The notes: generated by a model from the letters alone, not told the origin. A stretch of 64,000 nucleotides of DNA from Panacagrimonas sp052387695 (GCA_052387695.1 JBQTIX010000047.1:1-64000); one strand, 5' to 3'; shown: positions 52,690 to 61,669, counted from the first letter of the stretch. Program-made: numbers and translations.

Positions 52690-54510
52690 ATGAAACTGAT
52701 CAAGACACACAAGCTTAAATCCTTGCCCGTCGAAGAACGGATCTGGGCGCTGCTGCAGGACCTGCGTCCCCGGACCCCGAACCTGTCTCCGCACTGGGAG
52801 GCCCGTCAGGTGCTGATCGCCCATCTGCTGGCGGTGCGATTCACTTCGCGTGCGCTGCAGTCCGTGGAATCTGGGTATCCGTCCTCGGATTCTCGGTATC
52901 GCCTGGACCGGCATCCGAACTGGGTCGCGCATCAGGACCTGCCGCCGCGGCTTCAGAACTGGCTGGAATCCCGGCGGGTCCCGTTGCGCACCGAGCCGGT
53001 CATCGATACCCGCCATATCGAACACCCACTGTGCTTCGTCTACGCCCTGACCGATCTGCAACCCCTGATGCCCCGGGGTCTGGGCGTCGATGATCTCTTC
53101 GAGATGGACCTGCTGCAGATCGCGAACACTTCAAAGCTGACGTCACGCGTCCTGCTGTCGCTGGTCCTGCTGGCACTCGACCAGACCGCGGGAGGCGAGG
53201 CCGACAGCCTCAAGGTGCGGATTCAGCTGGCGAGGCACTGCCAGGAGATGCGCCGGCCGGATCCGCCGCAGGCCAAAGCCTGGGGTGTCGACCATCTGCT
53301 CGCCCGCTTCCTGGGACCCCTGGAGACATCGAGGCCGGACGACGCGAACGGAGCGCCTGGTCTCAAGACAGGGTCATCGGCACGGATGGCAGCGTCCGAG
53401 AACGCGCGCAAGTCCGCGGCCAATACCAACGCCAACATCAGCACCCCTTCCGATGCCAAAGCCCCCGCAGTAGCCAAGCCCGTGCCACCCGGCATGGTGC
53501 GCTGGTCGATCTGTCAGGCCAGCGCGGCGCAGGAGCGCAGGGGCGCGATGTCGGCGGACAGCAAGCGCAACGAGCGTCAGTCGATGCTGGACAGTCTGGC
53601 GGAACGCCCACAGCGGGATCGTCCGCTGGCACAGGCTTATCACGCCGATGCAGTCGAAGCCCTGCGTGTCTGCTTCCCCAATTTCTCGGGCGTGCTGGAT
53701 CTGATCGTCCCGCATATCCAGCTGCAAGTGCGACTCGGTGCTCCGCTGCAGCTACCGCCCCTGCTGATGCTGGGCTCGGCGGGTGTCGGCAAGACGCACT
53801 TCGCCCGAAGGCTGGCGCAGGCACTCGATGGCGAGCTGGAGATTCGGGACCTGTCGGGCACCACGGCCGGCTTCGTGATTACTGGCAATGCCTCGACCTG
53901 GGCCGATGCCCAGCCGGGCTGTGTTGCGCGACTGCTGGAGCGGATGGCCGATGGCAAGACACCGATGGTGTTCTTCGATGAGCTGGACAAGGCGCGCGTC
54001 GGCAATTTCCCGCCTGACCAGGTGCTGCTGAGTCTGCTGGAGCCGTCGTCTGCGGCACGCTTTCGTGACGAGCACCTGGATCTGGAACTCGACGCCCGGC
54101 CGATCTCCTACCTGCTGGCCTGCAACCGGGTCGAGAACATCCGGCCCGAGCTGCTGAGTCGGGTCCAGGTGATTGACGTCCCACGTCCGACTCTGGAACA
54201 GATGCCGGCGATCATCCGCTCGGTGGATGAAGAATTACGCCGCGAGAACCTGCAGATGGCCTGGGTATTTCTGCCCTTGTCGGATGAGCTGATCGAAAGC
54301 TTGCCGGTCCTGTCACCGCGCCAGCTCCGATCGGTGCTGATGACGACCTATGCCCGAGCCGGGCAACGCACGCAGGGGCAGGGCGATGGCGTGAGGGTGT
54401 TGCTGGAGGATCTGGCGAATGTGTTCGGGTCCGAAAAAGGATCCCGCCCCGCATATGAGCCGTTGATCGACAGCCTGATTTGTACGCCGAGCATTTGGCG
54501 GATTCACTGA
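52690..54510 (+). CDS. AAA+ ATPase, Lon/ClpX-like module without protease domain
   Basis: A 606-residue protein. The AAA+ module occupies residues 340-600: Walker A GSAGVGKTHFA (K368), Walker B VFFDELDKAR (D430-E431), sensor-1 LLACNRVENI and an arginine-rich SRVQVIDVP segment. The first 300 residues match nothing I know and include a low-complexity Ala/Asn linker (about 230-275). There is no peptidase triad or zinc motif, so it probably remodels a partner. Its operon partners are the slipin, the ribbon protein and the two phosphoesterases. An IS5-type element lies 121 bp downstream. Confidence 0.83.
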   Translation: MKLIKTHKLKSLPVEERIWALLQDLRPRTPNLSPHWEARQVLIAHLLAVRFTSRALQSVESGYPSSDSRYRLDRHPNWVAHQDLPPRLQNWLESRRVPLRTEPVIDTRHIEHPLCFVYALTDLQPLMPRGLGVDDLFEMDLLQIANTSKLTSRVLLSLVLLALDQTAGGEADSLKVRIQLARHCQEMRRPDPPQAKAWGVDHLLARFLGPLETSRPDDANGAPGLKTGSSARMAASENARKSAANTNANISTPSDAKAPAVAKPVPPGMVRWSICQASAAQERRGAMSADSKRNERQSMLDSLAERPQRDRPLAQAYHADAVEALRVCFPNFSGVLDLIVPHIQLQVRLGAPLQLPPLLMLGSAGVGKTHFARRLAQALDGELEIRDLSGTTAGFVITGNASTWADAQPGCVARLLERMADGKTPMVFFDELDKARVGNFPPDQVLLSLLEPSSAARFRDEHLDLELDARPISYLLACNRVENIRPELLSRVQVIDVPRPTLEQMPAIIRSVDEELRRENLQMAWVFLPLSDELIESLPVLSPRQLRSVLMTTYARAGQRTQGQGDGVRVLLEDLANVFGSEKGSRPAYEPLIDSLICTPSIWRIH

Positions 54511-54631
54511 GGGTTAGTGATGACGAGCTCAAGTGCATGAATGCGAACGGTCCCAGCACGAATGTTCGCTTTCTAGTTTCGCCCACCGACTTCGGACCGC
54601 CAAAGGAGCATTTTTTTCAGACTGTCGTTAG

Positions 54632-55696
54632 GGACACGCTGATCAACATTCCGATTTGGGCGACGATGTGCGGAGATATTGTTGGAGTGAATTTCTCATG
54701 CAGAAATCGTTTTCGGATTTGGAATATGCCGTGAAGAAGAAGCAGACACGGCGGGACCGATTTCTGAGTGAGATTGAAATCGTCACGCCGTGGAAGGCGC
54801 TCATTTCTGGACTGGAGCCCCACTATCCCAAGACCGGCCGTGGTCGCCCACCGATGGGGCTGGAGCGCATGCTGCGGATGTACATTGCTCAGCAGTGTTT
54901 TGGCTTGTCTGATGAGGGCATTGAAGATGCCATTTACGATTCTCAGGCGATCCGCCGTTTTGTCGGGATTGATCTGGGGCACGATGCAGTGCCCGATGCC
55001 ACCATTCTGAATGCCCCGTCCTCGACCAAGAATCGGGAAGGTGTGCGGGATCCCGAGATGCATCAAACGAAGAAGGGAAATCAGTACTACTTCGGCATGA
55101 AGGCGCATATCGGTGTCGATGCTGAGCAGGGCATGGTGCATTCCCTGGTCGGGACGGCGGCGAATGTGAGTGATGTCACCCAAGCCCATCATCTGCTGCA
55201 CGGCCAAGAAATCTACGCCTTTGGGGATGCGGGCTATCAAGGAGTGGGCAAACGCAAAGAGCACCAAGGCCAGTCCGTCGACTGGCACGTTGCAATGCGC
55301 CCCGGACGGCGCAAAACGCTCGACACGCTGCCCGATGGACCCGAGCAGGAACAGATCGAGAAGATCAAATTCAGTATCCGCGCCGTCGTCGAACATCCCT
55401 TCCACGTCATCAAGAATAGCTTCGGGCTGCGCAAGCTGCGCTATCGCGGACTGGCTAAGAACACGGCCCAGTTCTTCACCCTTTTCGGAATGGCCAATCT
55501 GGTGATCGCGCGCAGACGGTTGCTATCAATACAGGGCCCCGTTGCGTCTGGAGTTTGGAAATGAGCCAGAAAAACGTATGAATGGCGCTAAAGAAGCCCA
55601 TTCTGAAGCGAAATTTGTCGAGCCGATTCGCGAAAACAAACCTCGTAAATTCACACACGCTCACAATCGGAATATGTGCTGTTGATCAGCGTGTCC
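54632..55696 (+). mobile_element. IS5-family insertion sequence with intact ends, internally deleted
   Basis: Perfect 17-bp terminal inverted repeats, GGACACGCTGATCAACA at 54632-54648 and its complement TGTTGATCAGCGTGTCC at 55680-55696. They are flanked by direct repeats TTAG at 54628-54631 and 55697-55700, the 4-bp YTAR target duplication of IS5. Length is 1065 bp against about 1.2 kb for complete relatives; the difference equals the deletion inside the transposase. Confidence 0.92.
54698..55564 (+). pseudogene. IS5-family transposase with in-frame internal deletion
   Basis: 288 residues from ATG 54698. The N-terminal domain (KSFSDLEYAVKKKQTRRDRF, GLERMLRMYIAQQ) and C-terminal DDE region (APSSTKN, DPEMHQTKKGNQYYFGMKAH, FGDAGYQG, VEHPFHVIKNSFGLRKLRYRG) are present. 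Relatives have about 50 residues between the VPDAT motif and the VDAT-IxAPSSTKN motif; here the two DAT motifs are merged into VPDATILNAPSSTKN. Recombination between the two DAT-coding repeats would give exactly this. The catalytic acids seem retained, but the missing linker probably abolishes activity. Confidence 0.88.
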
Positions 55697-56683
55697 TTAG
55701 GTGCTGGAATAAAGAAACGGCTCTGAATGAAGTCTGGTAGGCGCAATGCCCTTGCGCCGCAGGAGGCGCGCGGTTGAGTCGACAGCGTGCGGCGATCCGA
55801 ACACATAGGCCCGCCAGCTATGGAGGTCGGGGAGGTCGGCGGCAAGGATGTCGGTAAGCAGGCCATGTCGGTCGCCGCGCCTCAGGGCTCCACCCCCAAT
55901 GACGCGCTCGCACCGACGTAATGACTTGAGGGTCTTGGCCATCCGTTCGAGTTCCTCATGTCCATAGGCATCTTCGGACATAGCGAAGCCAGCGTAGACG
56001 TGCACGGGATGGCTTGTGCCGGCAACCGCAAGAGATCGCAGTTGCGCAAGCATCGGCCCCAGGCCGGTACTGCTGGACACAAACAGAGTGGGCGTCGAAT
56101 GGGATTCACGAAGATAGGCGGTGCCGTAGGGGCCTCGGAGACGAATCGTGTCGCCTTTCTTCAGAATGTGGGTGAGATGGTGAGAGGCGCGGCCGTCGCG
56201 GTGAACCTGGATGTGGAAAGTCAGCTCCGGATCGTTCGGCAGGCTGGCGGCCGAGTACAGGCGGGCGAGATTCGACAAAAATCCCAACTCGAAATGTTGC
56301 CCCGGCACGAAATGAAGGGCCTTGTTCGGGCGCAGGCGAAGCCGCTGCACGTGATCGGCCACCGGCTCTATGGCCACGACTTGGGCGCGCATCACTTGGG
56401 AAGGCAACACCAAGACTTCGTTACGATCTGGGAGATCGAGGAGGCAATCCGAATGCGGCACCGTCTGACAGGCGAGTATGTGAGATTGTTCGCCCGGGTC
56501 CTGGCTCAATGGATTTACGGATGAAATCAGATCTGGATAGGTCAGGCCACACCGGCACAACCCGCAGCGACCGTCTTGGCAACTGTACGAAATGGGCTCG
56601 CCCTGACGACGCAGTGCATTCAGCACGGTCTCGCCGGGTTCGATGTTCAGCACACGGCCGTCCGGTATGAGCGTGATCAGCAT
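55697..56683 (-). CDS. 2Fe-2S ferredoxin-flavoprotein reductase (oxygenase reductase type)
   Basis: A 328-residue NAD(P)H:ferredoxin reductase. The N-terminal plant-type 2Fe-2S domain has C35, C40, C43 and C72. The FAD-binding domain shows LARLYSAASLP, and the NAD domain shows VSSSTGLGPMLAQL and the C-terminal YVFGSPHAVD. Such proteins carry electrons to Rieske or di-iron oxygenases. It starts at ATG 56683, 13 bp after the LysR gene, so the two form a small operon. Its TAA stop (55699-55697) lies within the IS5 target duplication and is therefore intact. Confidence 0.9.
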   Translation of the reverse strand: MLITLIPDGRVLNIEPGETVLNALRRQGEPISYSCQDGRCGLCRCGLTYPDLISSVNPLSQDPGEQSHILACQTVPHSDCLLDLPDRNEVLVLPSQVMRAQVVAIEPVADHVQRLRLRPNKALHFVPGQHFELGFLSNLARLYSAASLPNDPELTFHIQVHRDGRASHHLTHILKKGDTIRLRGPYGTAYLRESHSTPTLFVSSSTGLGPMLAQLRSLAVAGTSHPVHVYAGFAMSEDAYGHEELERMAKTLKSLRRCERVIGGGALRRGDRHGLLTDILAADLPDLHSWRAYVFGSPHAVDSTARLLRRKGIAPTRLHSEPFLYSST

Positions 56684-56696
56684 AAGAGATCGATCC

Positions 56697-57602
56697 TCAA
56701 GCAGCGAAAAGCTCGACCATCAGCTTGCGCAGCCACAGATTTGCAGGATCCCGATGCAGTCGCCGGTGCCAGTAGGCGTCAATGTTCACGGTCGGCAATC
56801 CCGCTGGGTGGGCCAGGCTGAGCAGGCCGAAAGCTTGCTCGATCAAACGCGAAAAGGCTTCGGGCACTGTCGCGACCATGTCGGTCGCCTGTAGCACATG
56901 GCCGACGGCCATAAAATGCGGCACGGTGAGCCGCACGTTGCGAACGATGCCCTTGCGCGCCATCAGGGTGTCGATGTTTCCGTGGCCGGTCCCGTGCGAG
57001 ACCACCACGACGTGCTCCTGCGCAACATAGTCCTTGAGGGTCCATCGTGTCTTGTCGGCAAGAGGGTGCCCCTTCCGCAGGCACAACACATAGTCTTGCC
57101 GCATCAAACGGCGATGGAAAAAATTGCCTTGCAGCTGCGGCAGCAGGCCCACAGCGAGGTCGATGTCGCCACTTTCCATCTGTTCGCGCAGGCTGACAAA
57201 GCTCCCGCGCACCGACGTGAAGCGTACGTTGGGAGCCGATCTGCTGGTCTCCTCCATTAGCCGCGGCAACAAGTACACCTCGCCGATGTCGGTCAGCCCG
57301 AGATGAAACGTGTGCCGGGCAGTCGCTGGATCGAAGCGTGCTGGCTGGTTCAGCGTGCCGTCGATTGTGGACAGCGCGTAACCGATCGGCTCGGCGATCT
57401 GTGAGGCGAAGACCGTGGGCTGCATGCCCTGCGAAGAGCGGGTGAAGAGATCGTCTCCGGTCAGATCCCGCAAGCGCTTGAGCGCGTTGCTGACCGCGGG
57501 TTGTGTCACACCGAGTGCCTCGGCGGCGGCCGACACCTTCCGGTCCAGCATCATCCTATGAAAGATGCGCAGCAAGTTGAGATCGAATTTCAGGGGATCC
57601 AT
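56697..57602 (-). CDS. LysR-family transcriptional regulator (NahR/NodD-like)
   Basis: 301 residues: winged helix-turn-helix at about 6-65 (DLNLLRIFHRMMLDRKVSAA, TQPAVSNALKRLRDL) and a periplasmic-binding-protein-like effector domain. The N-terminal pattern DPLKFDLNLL and internal GDIDLAVGLLP are typical of the NahR/NodD/LinR group that senses aromatic or similar compounds. ATG 57602 is preferred over the frame start at 57617. It is divergent from the Rieske ferredoxin gene, which it probably controls. The effector is unknown. Confidence 0.9.
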   Translation of the reverse strand: MDPLKFDLNLLRIFHRMMLDRKVSAAAEALGVTQPAVSNALKRLRDLTGDDLFTRSSQGMQPTVFASQIAEPIGYALSTIDGTLNQPARFDPATARHTFHLGLTDIGEVYLLPRLMEETSRSAPNVRFTSVRGSFVSLREQMESGDIDLAVGLLPQLQGNFFHRRLMRQDYVLCLRKGHPLADKTRWTLKDYVAQEHVVVVSHGTGHGNIDTLMARKGIVRNVRLTVPHFMAVGHVLQATDMVATVPEAFSRLIEQAFGLLSLAHPAGLPTVNIDAYWHRRLHRDPANLWLRKLMVELFAA

Positions 57603-57735
57603 GGCGTGTGCTCGCACTATTTAGTTCAGTGATGATAGCTATTTCTCACTTGGATTGAATGATGGTGGGTGCCGGCTCAATCTCTGTCGCGAGCCTGCGG
57701 ACCAGCAGGACGAAAGTAGAGAGGAGAGTCCGAAG
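57603..57735. promoter_or_regulatory. Divergent LysR/ferredoxin control region
   Basis: 133 bp between the two divergent ATGs. It contains ATAGCTAT (57635-57642) with a T-N11-A-compatible setting and A+T-rich flanks (GTGATGATAGCTATTTCTC), the best candidate for the regulator's site. The operator assignment is inference from geometry. Confidence 0.45.
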
Positions 57736-58047
57736 ATGGTGCGCAAACTTAAGCTCTGCAAGGCAGCCGAAGTCGCGCCCGGGCAGATGCTGCGCGTGGA
57801 TCCCGCGGATGCACCACCCTTGGCCGTGTTCAACGTTGCCGGGACATTCTTCGCCACCAGTAACGTCTGCACGCACAACGTTGCAATGCTGACCGACGGC
57901 TACTTTGAAGGCGACGTGGTCGAATGTCCCCTACATGGCGGATGCTTCAACGTCAGGACGGGTGCAGCCACGTCGTTTCCCTGCGAAAAACCACTGCAGA
58001 CTTACGTCATCGTCCACGATGGCGATGATCTGTACACGGAAGTCTGA
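57736..58047 (+). CDS. Rieske 2Fe-2S ferredoxin
   Basis: A 103-residue soluble Rieske protein of the NdoA/BphF type with both ligand pairs: C45-T-H47 (SNVCTHNVAML) and C64-P-L-H67 (VVECPLHGGCF). It shuttles single electrons from a reductase to a terminal oxygenase. ATG 57736 follows AGGAGAG at a normal distance; the upstream extension is discarded. The next gene starts 10 bp after its stop. Confidence 0.94.
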   Translation: MVRKLKLCKAAEVAPGQMLRVDPADAPPLAVFNVAGTFFATSNVCTHNVAMLTDGYFEGDVVECPLHGGCFNVRTGAATSFPCEKPLQTYVIVHDGDDLYTEV

Positions 58048-58057
58048 GACTAGCTCG

Positions 58058-59074
58058 ATGACGGCGCACGTCCAGATTGAGGGTGGGTCAGGTTTCCGGT
58101 GCGACCCGGGCCAGAATCTGTTGCGAGCGGCGCTGCGCGAAGGACTGGGTTTTCCCTACGAATGTAACTCCGGCGGCTGTGGCAACTGCCACTTCGAACT
58201 ACTCGATGGTGAGCTCACCGAGTTGTGGGAAACAGCTCCGGGACTGTCTCCGGCGGCCCGAGCCGGGGGGCGACGGTTGGCGTGCCAGTCCGTAGTGGCT
58301 GGCGACTGCCGCATCAAAGTCCGACTCAAGCCCGCATTCGTTTCCGTCAAGACGGCGGCGTTGCGGTCTGCGCGGCTGGTAGCACGCAAGGCGCTGACGC
58401 CGGATATGGCCGAGTACGACTTCGAATGCGAAGGCCCCGCCGATTTTCTGCCCGGTCAGTACGCGCTGCTGCGCTTGCCCGGAGTGACCGGCGATCGCGC
58501 CTACTCGATGTCCAACCTGCCGAACGCGGAGGGACGCTGGAGCTTCATCATCAAGCGTACGCCCAACGGCTGCGGCACGACCGTGCTGGCCGAACAGCTG
58601 CGGGAAGGCGATTGCGTCGAGCTCGACGGTCCGTACGGCTTGGCCTACCTGCGGCCCGAGGCGCCGCGCGACCTGGTCTGCATCGGTGGCGGTTCCGGCC
58701 TGTCTCCCTTGAAGTCGATTCTAGCCGCGGCCGTGCGCGACCCGGCTCTCGCGAGCCGGCGCATCCATTTGTTCTACGGCGGCCGCACGCCGACGGACAT
58801 CTGTACCGACCAACTGCTGGACGAAGACTCGGCCCTGCGCGGGAGAGTCGAGGTGATGCCGGCCATTTCCGACGTTTCAAGCGCGGCGTCCTGGGACGGC
58901 GAGCGCGGATTCATCCACGAAGTGCTGCTGCGCTGGCTGGACAAGGGTCGCCGGGCGCAGGACTACGAGTACTACTTCTGCGGACCGCCGCCGATGACCG
59001 ACGCGGTGCAGCGGCTGCTGATGATGGACCGCCGCGTGCCAACGGCGCAGTTGCATTTCGACCGATTTTTATGA
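58058..59074 (+). CDS. 2Fe-2S ferredoxin-flavoprotein reductase, second copy
   Basis: A 338-residue reductase: plant-type 2Fe-2S cluster (C36, C41, C44, C76), FAD-binding DRAYSMSNLP, and NAD(P)-binding CIGGGSGLSPLKSIL with the terminal CGPPPMTDAVQRLL. It resembles phenol/toluene or methane monooxygenase reductases. It is a diverged paralogue of the reductase on the other strand; having two in one cluster suggests two electron routes or two oxygenases. It forms an operon with the Rieske ferredoxin. ATG at 58058. Confidence 0.92.
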   Translation: MTAHVQIEGGSGFRCDPGQNLLRAALREGLGFPYECNSGGCGNCHFELLDGELTELWETAPGLSPAARAGGRRLACQSVVAGDCRIKVRLKPAFVSVKTAALRSARLVARKALTPDMAEYDFECEGPADFLPGQYALLRLPGVTGDRAYSMSNLPNAEGRWSFIIKRTPNGCGTTVLAEQLREGDCVELDGPYGLAYLRPEAPRDLVCIGGGSGLSPLKSILAAAVRDPALASRRIHLFYGGRTPTDICTDQLLDEDSALRGRVEVMPAISDVSSAASWDGERGFIHEVLLRWLDKGRRAQDYEYYFCGPPPMTDAVQRLLMMDRRVPTAQLHFDRFL

Positions 59075-59148
59075 ATGGGTGCATCCAGCTGTTATCCAAA
59101 ATGCGTACCATAAAAGCCATTCTTTTGTCGAAGCGGCAGAAGGACTGA
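59071..59148 (+). CDS. Possible 25-residue ORF coupled to the reductase
   Basis: ATG 59071 overlaps the reductase stop (ATGA), and the 25 codons encode a basic peptide (MNGCIQLLSKMRTIKAIL...). No separate ribosome-binding site is seen. It lies in the 101-bp gap before the DUF1329 gene. It may be chance. Confidence 0.25.
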   Translation: MNGCIQLLSKMRTIKAILLSKRQKD

Positions 59149-59175
59149 GGCAAGCATTATCTAAGGAGGATCAAC

Positions 59176-60579
59176 ATGAGAGTTCGAAAGTACGATCACG
59201 ACTACAGCCGTCGTGTGTTCATGGAGAAAGTTGCCCTCGGCCTGGGTGGTGGCGTGCTCGCCCCGTTGTGGCCCACGATCGTCAGCTCTGCGGAAAACAT
59301 CTCGAAGGCTTATCCCGATGAGGCGATCAGCATCGAGATGAACACGAAGGGCAAGATCAAGGTGGGCGACACTATCGACTCGAAGAATGTCGAACACGTC
59401 AAACACCTCTTGGATGAGATCCAATATATCCAGATTTCTGAACAGGGTCGCAAGATCATCATCGGACCGCCGACGACGGATGTGTCCACCATGTATCCCT
59501 ACACATTCTTCCAGGCCACGTTGAAGAACGCCGGCAAGGCCAAGTTCGATGCGACTGGCAACGTGGTGGAAGCCGCGACTGGCGAGCCCTGGATTGGCGG
59601 CACCCCTTTCCCCGACATGAAGACGGCGAACGAAGCGATCGCCAACATCACCCTGAGCTGGGGTCGGCATGACTTGTCGCAGTACGCGATCCGCGACTTC
59701 GACATCAATCCCAACGGGACCCGCGCGTACCAGTACGACTTCCTGTGGACGGAGCTCAATACCACTGCGCGCACCGAAGGTGCCAGGTACTTCCAAGGCA
59801 AGAAAGACATGCTGCGTTACCAGTCGGTGTTCTTCACCGCGCCGCAGGAGCAGGCAGGCGCCTCGTTCCTCTGCCCTTGGTATTACGACCAACGCAAACT
59901 GCCTGAACTGTATGGCTACCTGCCGCAGTTCCGTCGCGTGCGCCAGTTCCCCGCCAACCAGCGCTTCGAGCCACTGGTGCCGGGTATCACGCTCTTCCTT
60001 TCCGACGCGTGGGGCGCGGGTGATCCGATGCTCACCTGGGGAGACACCAAGCTGATCGGACGAGAACCTCACCTCGTGTCCTGCAAGGGCAACTGGAAGG
60101 GCAAGGAACACCCGAACTGGGAAAATACACATTTCCACGGTGGCCCCAAGGGCCTGAGTTTCATGGAGACGGTGATGGAACTGTCTCCTGAATGCTTAGT
60201 CGTTGAGTCGTCACCAACGGGTTATCCACGCGCGCCGGTCGGCAAGAAGCGCATGTGGATCGATGCCCGCAACGGCATGTTGTCCGGGTACGTCACATAC
60301 GATCGTCGCGGAAAGGTGTGGAAGCAGGTGGACGCGGCCTTCGGGCAGCAGATACAGGGTGACGTGGTCAACAAGGACAAGTTCGGGTACCCGCACTGGT
60401 CCGTGGCGCACGTGCATATTGGCGACGTGCAGTCGGGCCGCATGAGCATGCTTCAGTTCGCGAAAGAAATTAAGGGTGGGTACAAGGCGCGTTACGAGGT
60501 TAAGGACGAGGCCGAGGAGGCCGAAGCATTCGATACGTTCCTGACCCAGAACGCCCTCAACCGCCTTGGTACGGTCTGA
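59176..60579 (+). CDS. DUF1329 protein with Tat signal
   Basis: 467 residues of the DUF1329 family, related in fold to LolA/LolB-like lipid carriers. The N-terminus YSRRVFMEKVALGLGGG is a twin-arginine signal followed by a hydrophobic stretch, so it is probably exported folded to the periplasm. AAGGAGG lies 6 bases before ATG 59176. DUF1329 genes usually sit next to DUF1302 outer-membrane proteins and YCF48-like proteins, as here. The set is found in steroid, alkane and aromatic degraders and is thought to move hydrophobic substrates across the envelope. The molecular role is unproven. Confidence 0.88.
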   Translation: MRVRKYDHDYSRRVFMEKVALGLGGGVLAPLWPTIVSSAENISKAYPDEAISIEMNTKGKIKVGDTIDSKNVEHVKHLLDEIQYIQISEQGRKIIIGPPTTDVSTMYPYTFFQATLKNAGKAKFDATGNVVEAATGEPWIGGTPFPDMKTANEAIANITLSWGRHDLSQYAIRDFDINPNGTRAYQYDFLWTELNTTARTEGARYFQGKKDMLRYQSVFFTAPQEQAGASFLCPWYYDQRKLPELYGYLPQFRRVRQFPANQRFEPLVPGITLFLSDAWGAGDPMLTWGDTKLIGREPHLVSCKGNWKGKEHPNWENTHFHGGPKGLSFMETVMELSPECLVVESSPTGYPRAPVGKKRMWIDARNGMLSGYVTYDRRGKVWKQVDAAFGQQIQGDVVNKDKFGYPHWSVAHVHIGDVQSGRMSMLQFAKEIKGGYKARYEVKDEAEEAEAFDTFLTQNALNRLGTV

Positions 60580-60605
60580 GTCCAGCGAAACATAAGCGAG
60601 ATAGA

Positions 60606-60641
60606 ACTGCCTCGGCCGACGTTGTCGTCGGCCGAGGCAGT
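60606..60641 (+). other. Perfect 16-bp intercistronic hairpin
   Basis: ACTGCCTCGGCCGACG (60606-60621) and its exact complement (60626-60641) surround a TTGT loop. No T run follows; the ribosome-binding site of the next gene (GGAGGAG) starts within 10 bases. It is more likely an mRNA processing or stability element, or a translation control hairpin, than a terminator. Confidence 0.85.
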
Positions 60642-60655
60642 ATTCGGAGGAGATA

Positions 60656-61669
60656 ATGAATTTGCCGATTCGGCAGTCCCTATTGTGGCTGCTCGCGGTT
60701 TTCTGTGGTCTGAGTTCAGCGGACCTCGTCCTCGCTGCGGGGAAGCCAGCGACGACTACAAAGATCATCAAGACGCTCCAGGAGGGCAGTCCGCACAGTG
60801 CATTCTTCGGCGTCAGCTTTGACGGCGGCAAAGGCGTCGCTGTGGGTGTGGGAGGCGCGATCTACGAGTCTGCCGACGCGGGCGAAACCTGGAAGCGTGT
60901 GGCACAGGAAAAGAAAGGGCTGGCGCTGCTCGCGGTGGACAAGCGAGGCCCGCACACCGTCGCAGTAGGGCAGGCCGGTCTTGTGAAGATCGAGGAATCT
61001 CCCGGCAAATGGCTCGAGGTAGACCTTGGCGCGGCGAGTCGTCTGTTCTCGGTGAGCGTCAACTCAGGCGGTCTGGCAGTAGCGGTAGGGGAGTTTGGCG
61101 CCGTTTACAAGTCAGCGAATGGTGGGCGGAGCTGGGCGTCTGCAGCGCCAGATTGGTCAACGCTGGCCGTCGCGGATTCGGCCGGCACAAATGAGCCGAA
61201 CCTGTACAGCGCTTATGTCTCGGAAGCCGGCGTCATCACTATCGCGGGCGAGTACGGCGTAATTCTGCGTTCGACGGACGCCGCCGCGACCTGGACGGTG
61301 CTCCGCCCCATGGCGGCCAAGGCTCCAACACTTTTTGCGTTACACATTCCCGCCGACAGCCAGGGCAATAGCTACGCCGTGGGACAGCGCGGCGAATTGC
61401 TCATATCCGGTGATGATGGCCAGAGTTGGAGTCGATGCTCCATGGCGACACAGGCGAATTTTCTAGGGGTCGCTGCGGCTTCTGACGGGCACGTGGTCAT
61501 CACGGGTATGCGCGTGATGATGCGGAGCAGCAACAACGGCATGTCCTGGGATCTAGTGAAGGAAGGGGACGTGCAGACTGACTGGTATCAAGGTGTCAGG
61601 GTCGAGTCCGGTTCGGATCGCATTGTCGCGGTGGGACATGCTGGAACAATCATCCAGATTGGGGGTTAG
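60656..61669 (+). CDS. YCF48/BNR-repeat periplasmic beta-propeller protein
   Basis: 337 residues with a signal peptide (RQSLLWLLAVFCGLSSADLVLA). The mature part has repeated blades of the type AVGVGGAIYESADAGETWKR, AVGEFGAVYKSANGGRSW, GEYGVILRSTDAAATW and AVGQRGELLISGDDGQSW: the YCF48 (photosystem II assembly-like) propeller, here in a non-photosynthetic setting. Such proteins accompany DUF1302/DUF1329 and RND-type exporters. It may help assemble the envelope transport complex. ATG 60656 follows GGAGGAG. Confidence 0.88.
   Translation: MNLPIRQSLLWLLAVFCGLSSADLVLAAGKPATTTKIIKTLQEGSPHSAFFGVSFDGGKGVAVGVGGAIYESADAGETWKRVAQEKKGLALLAVDKRGPHTVAVGQAGLVKIEESPGKWLEVDLGAASRLFSVSVNSGGLAVAVGEFGAVYKSANGGRSWASAAPDWSTLAVADSAGTNEPNLYSAYVSEAGVITIAGEYGVILRSTDAAATWTVLRPMAAKAPTLFALHIPADSQGNSYAVGQRGELLISGDDGQSWSRCSMATQANFLGVAAASDGHVVITGMRVMMRSSNNGMSWDLVKEGDVQTDWYQGVRVESGSDRIVAVGHAGTIIQIGG

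Noticed and set aside
54480..54734. 84-codon plus-strand frame across the left IS5 end
   Set aside because: It crosses the inverted repeat and target duplication and matches nothing. It arises from the junction.
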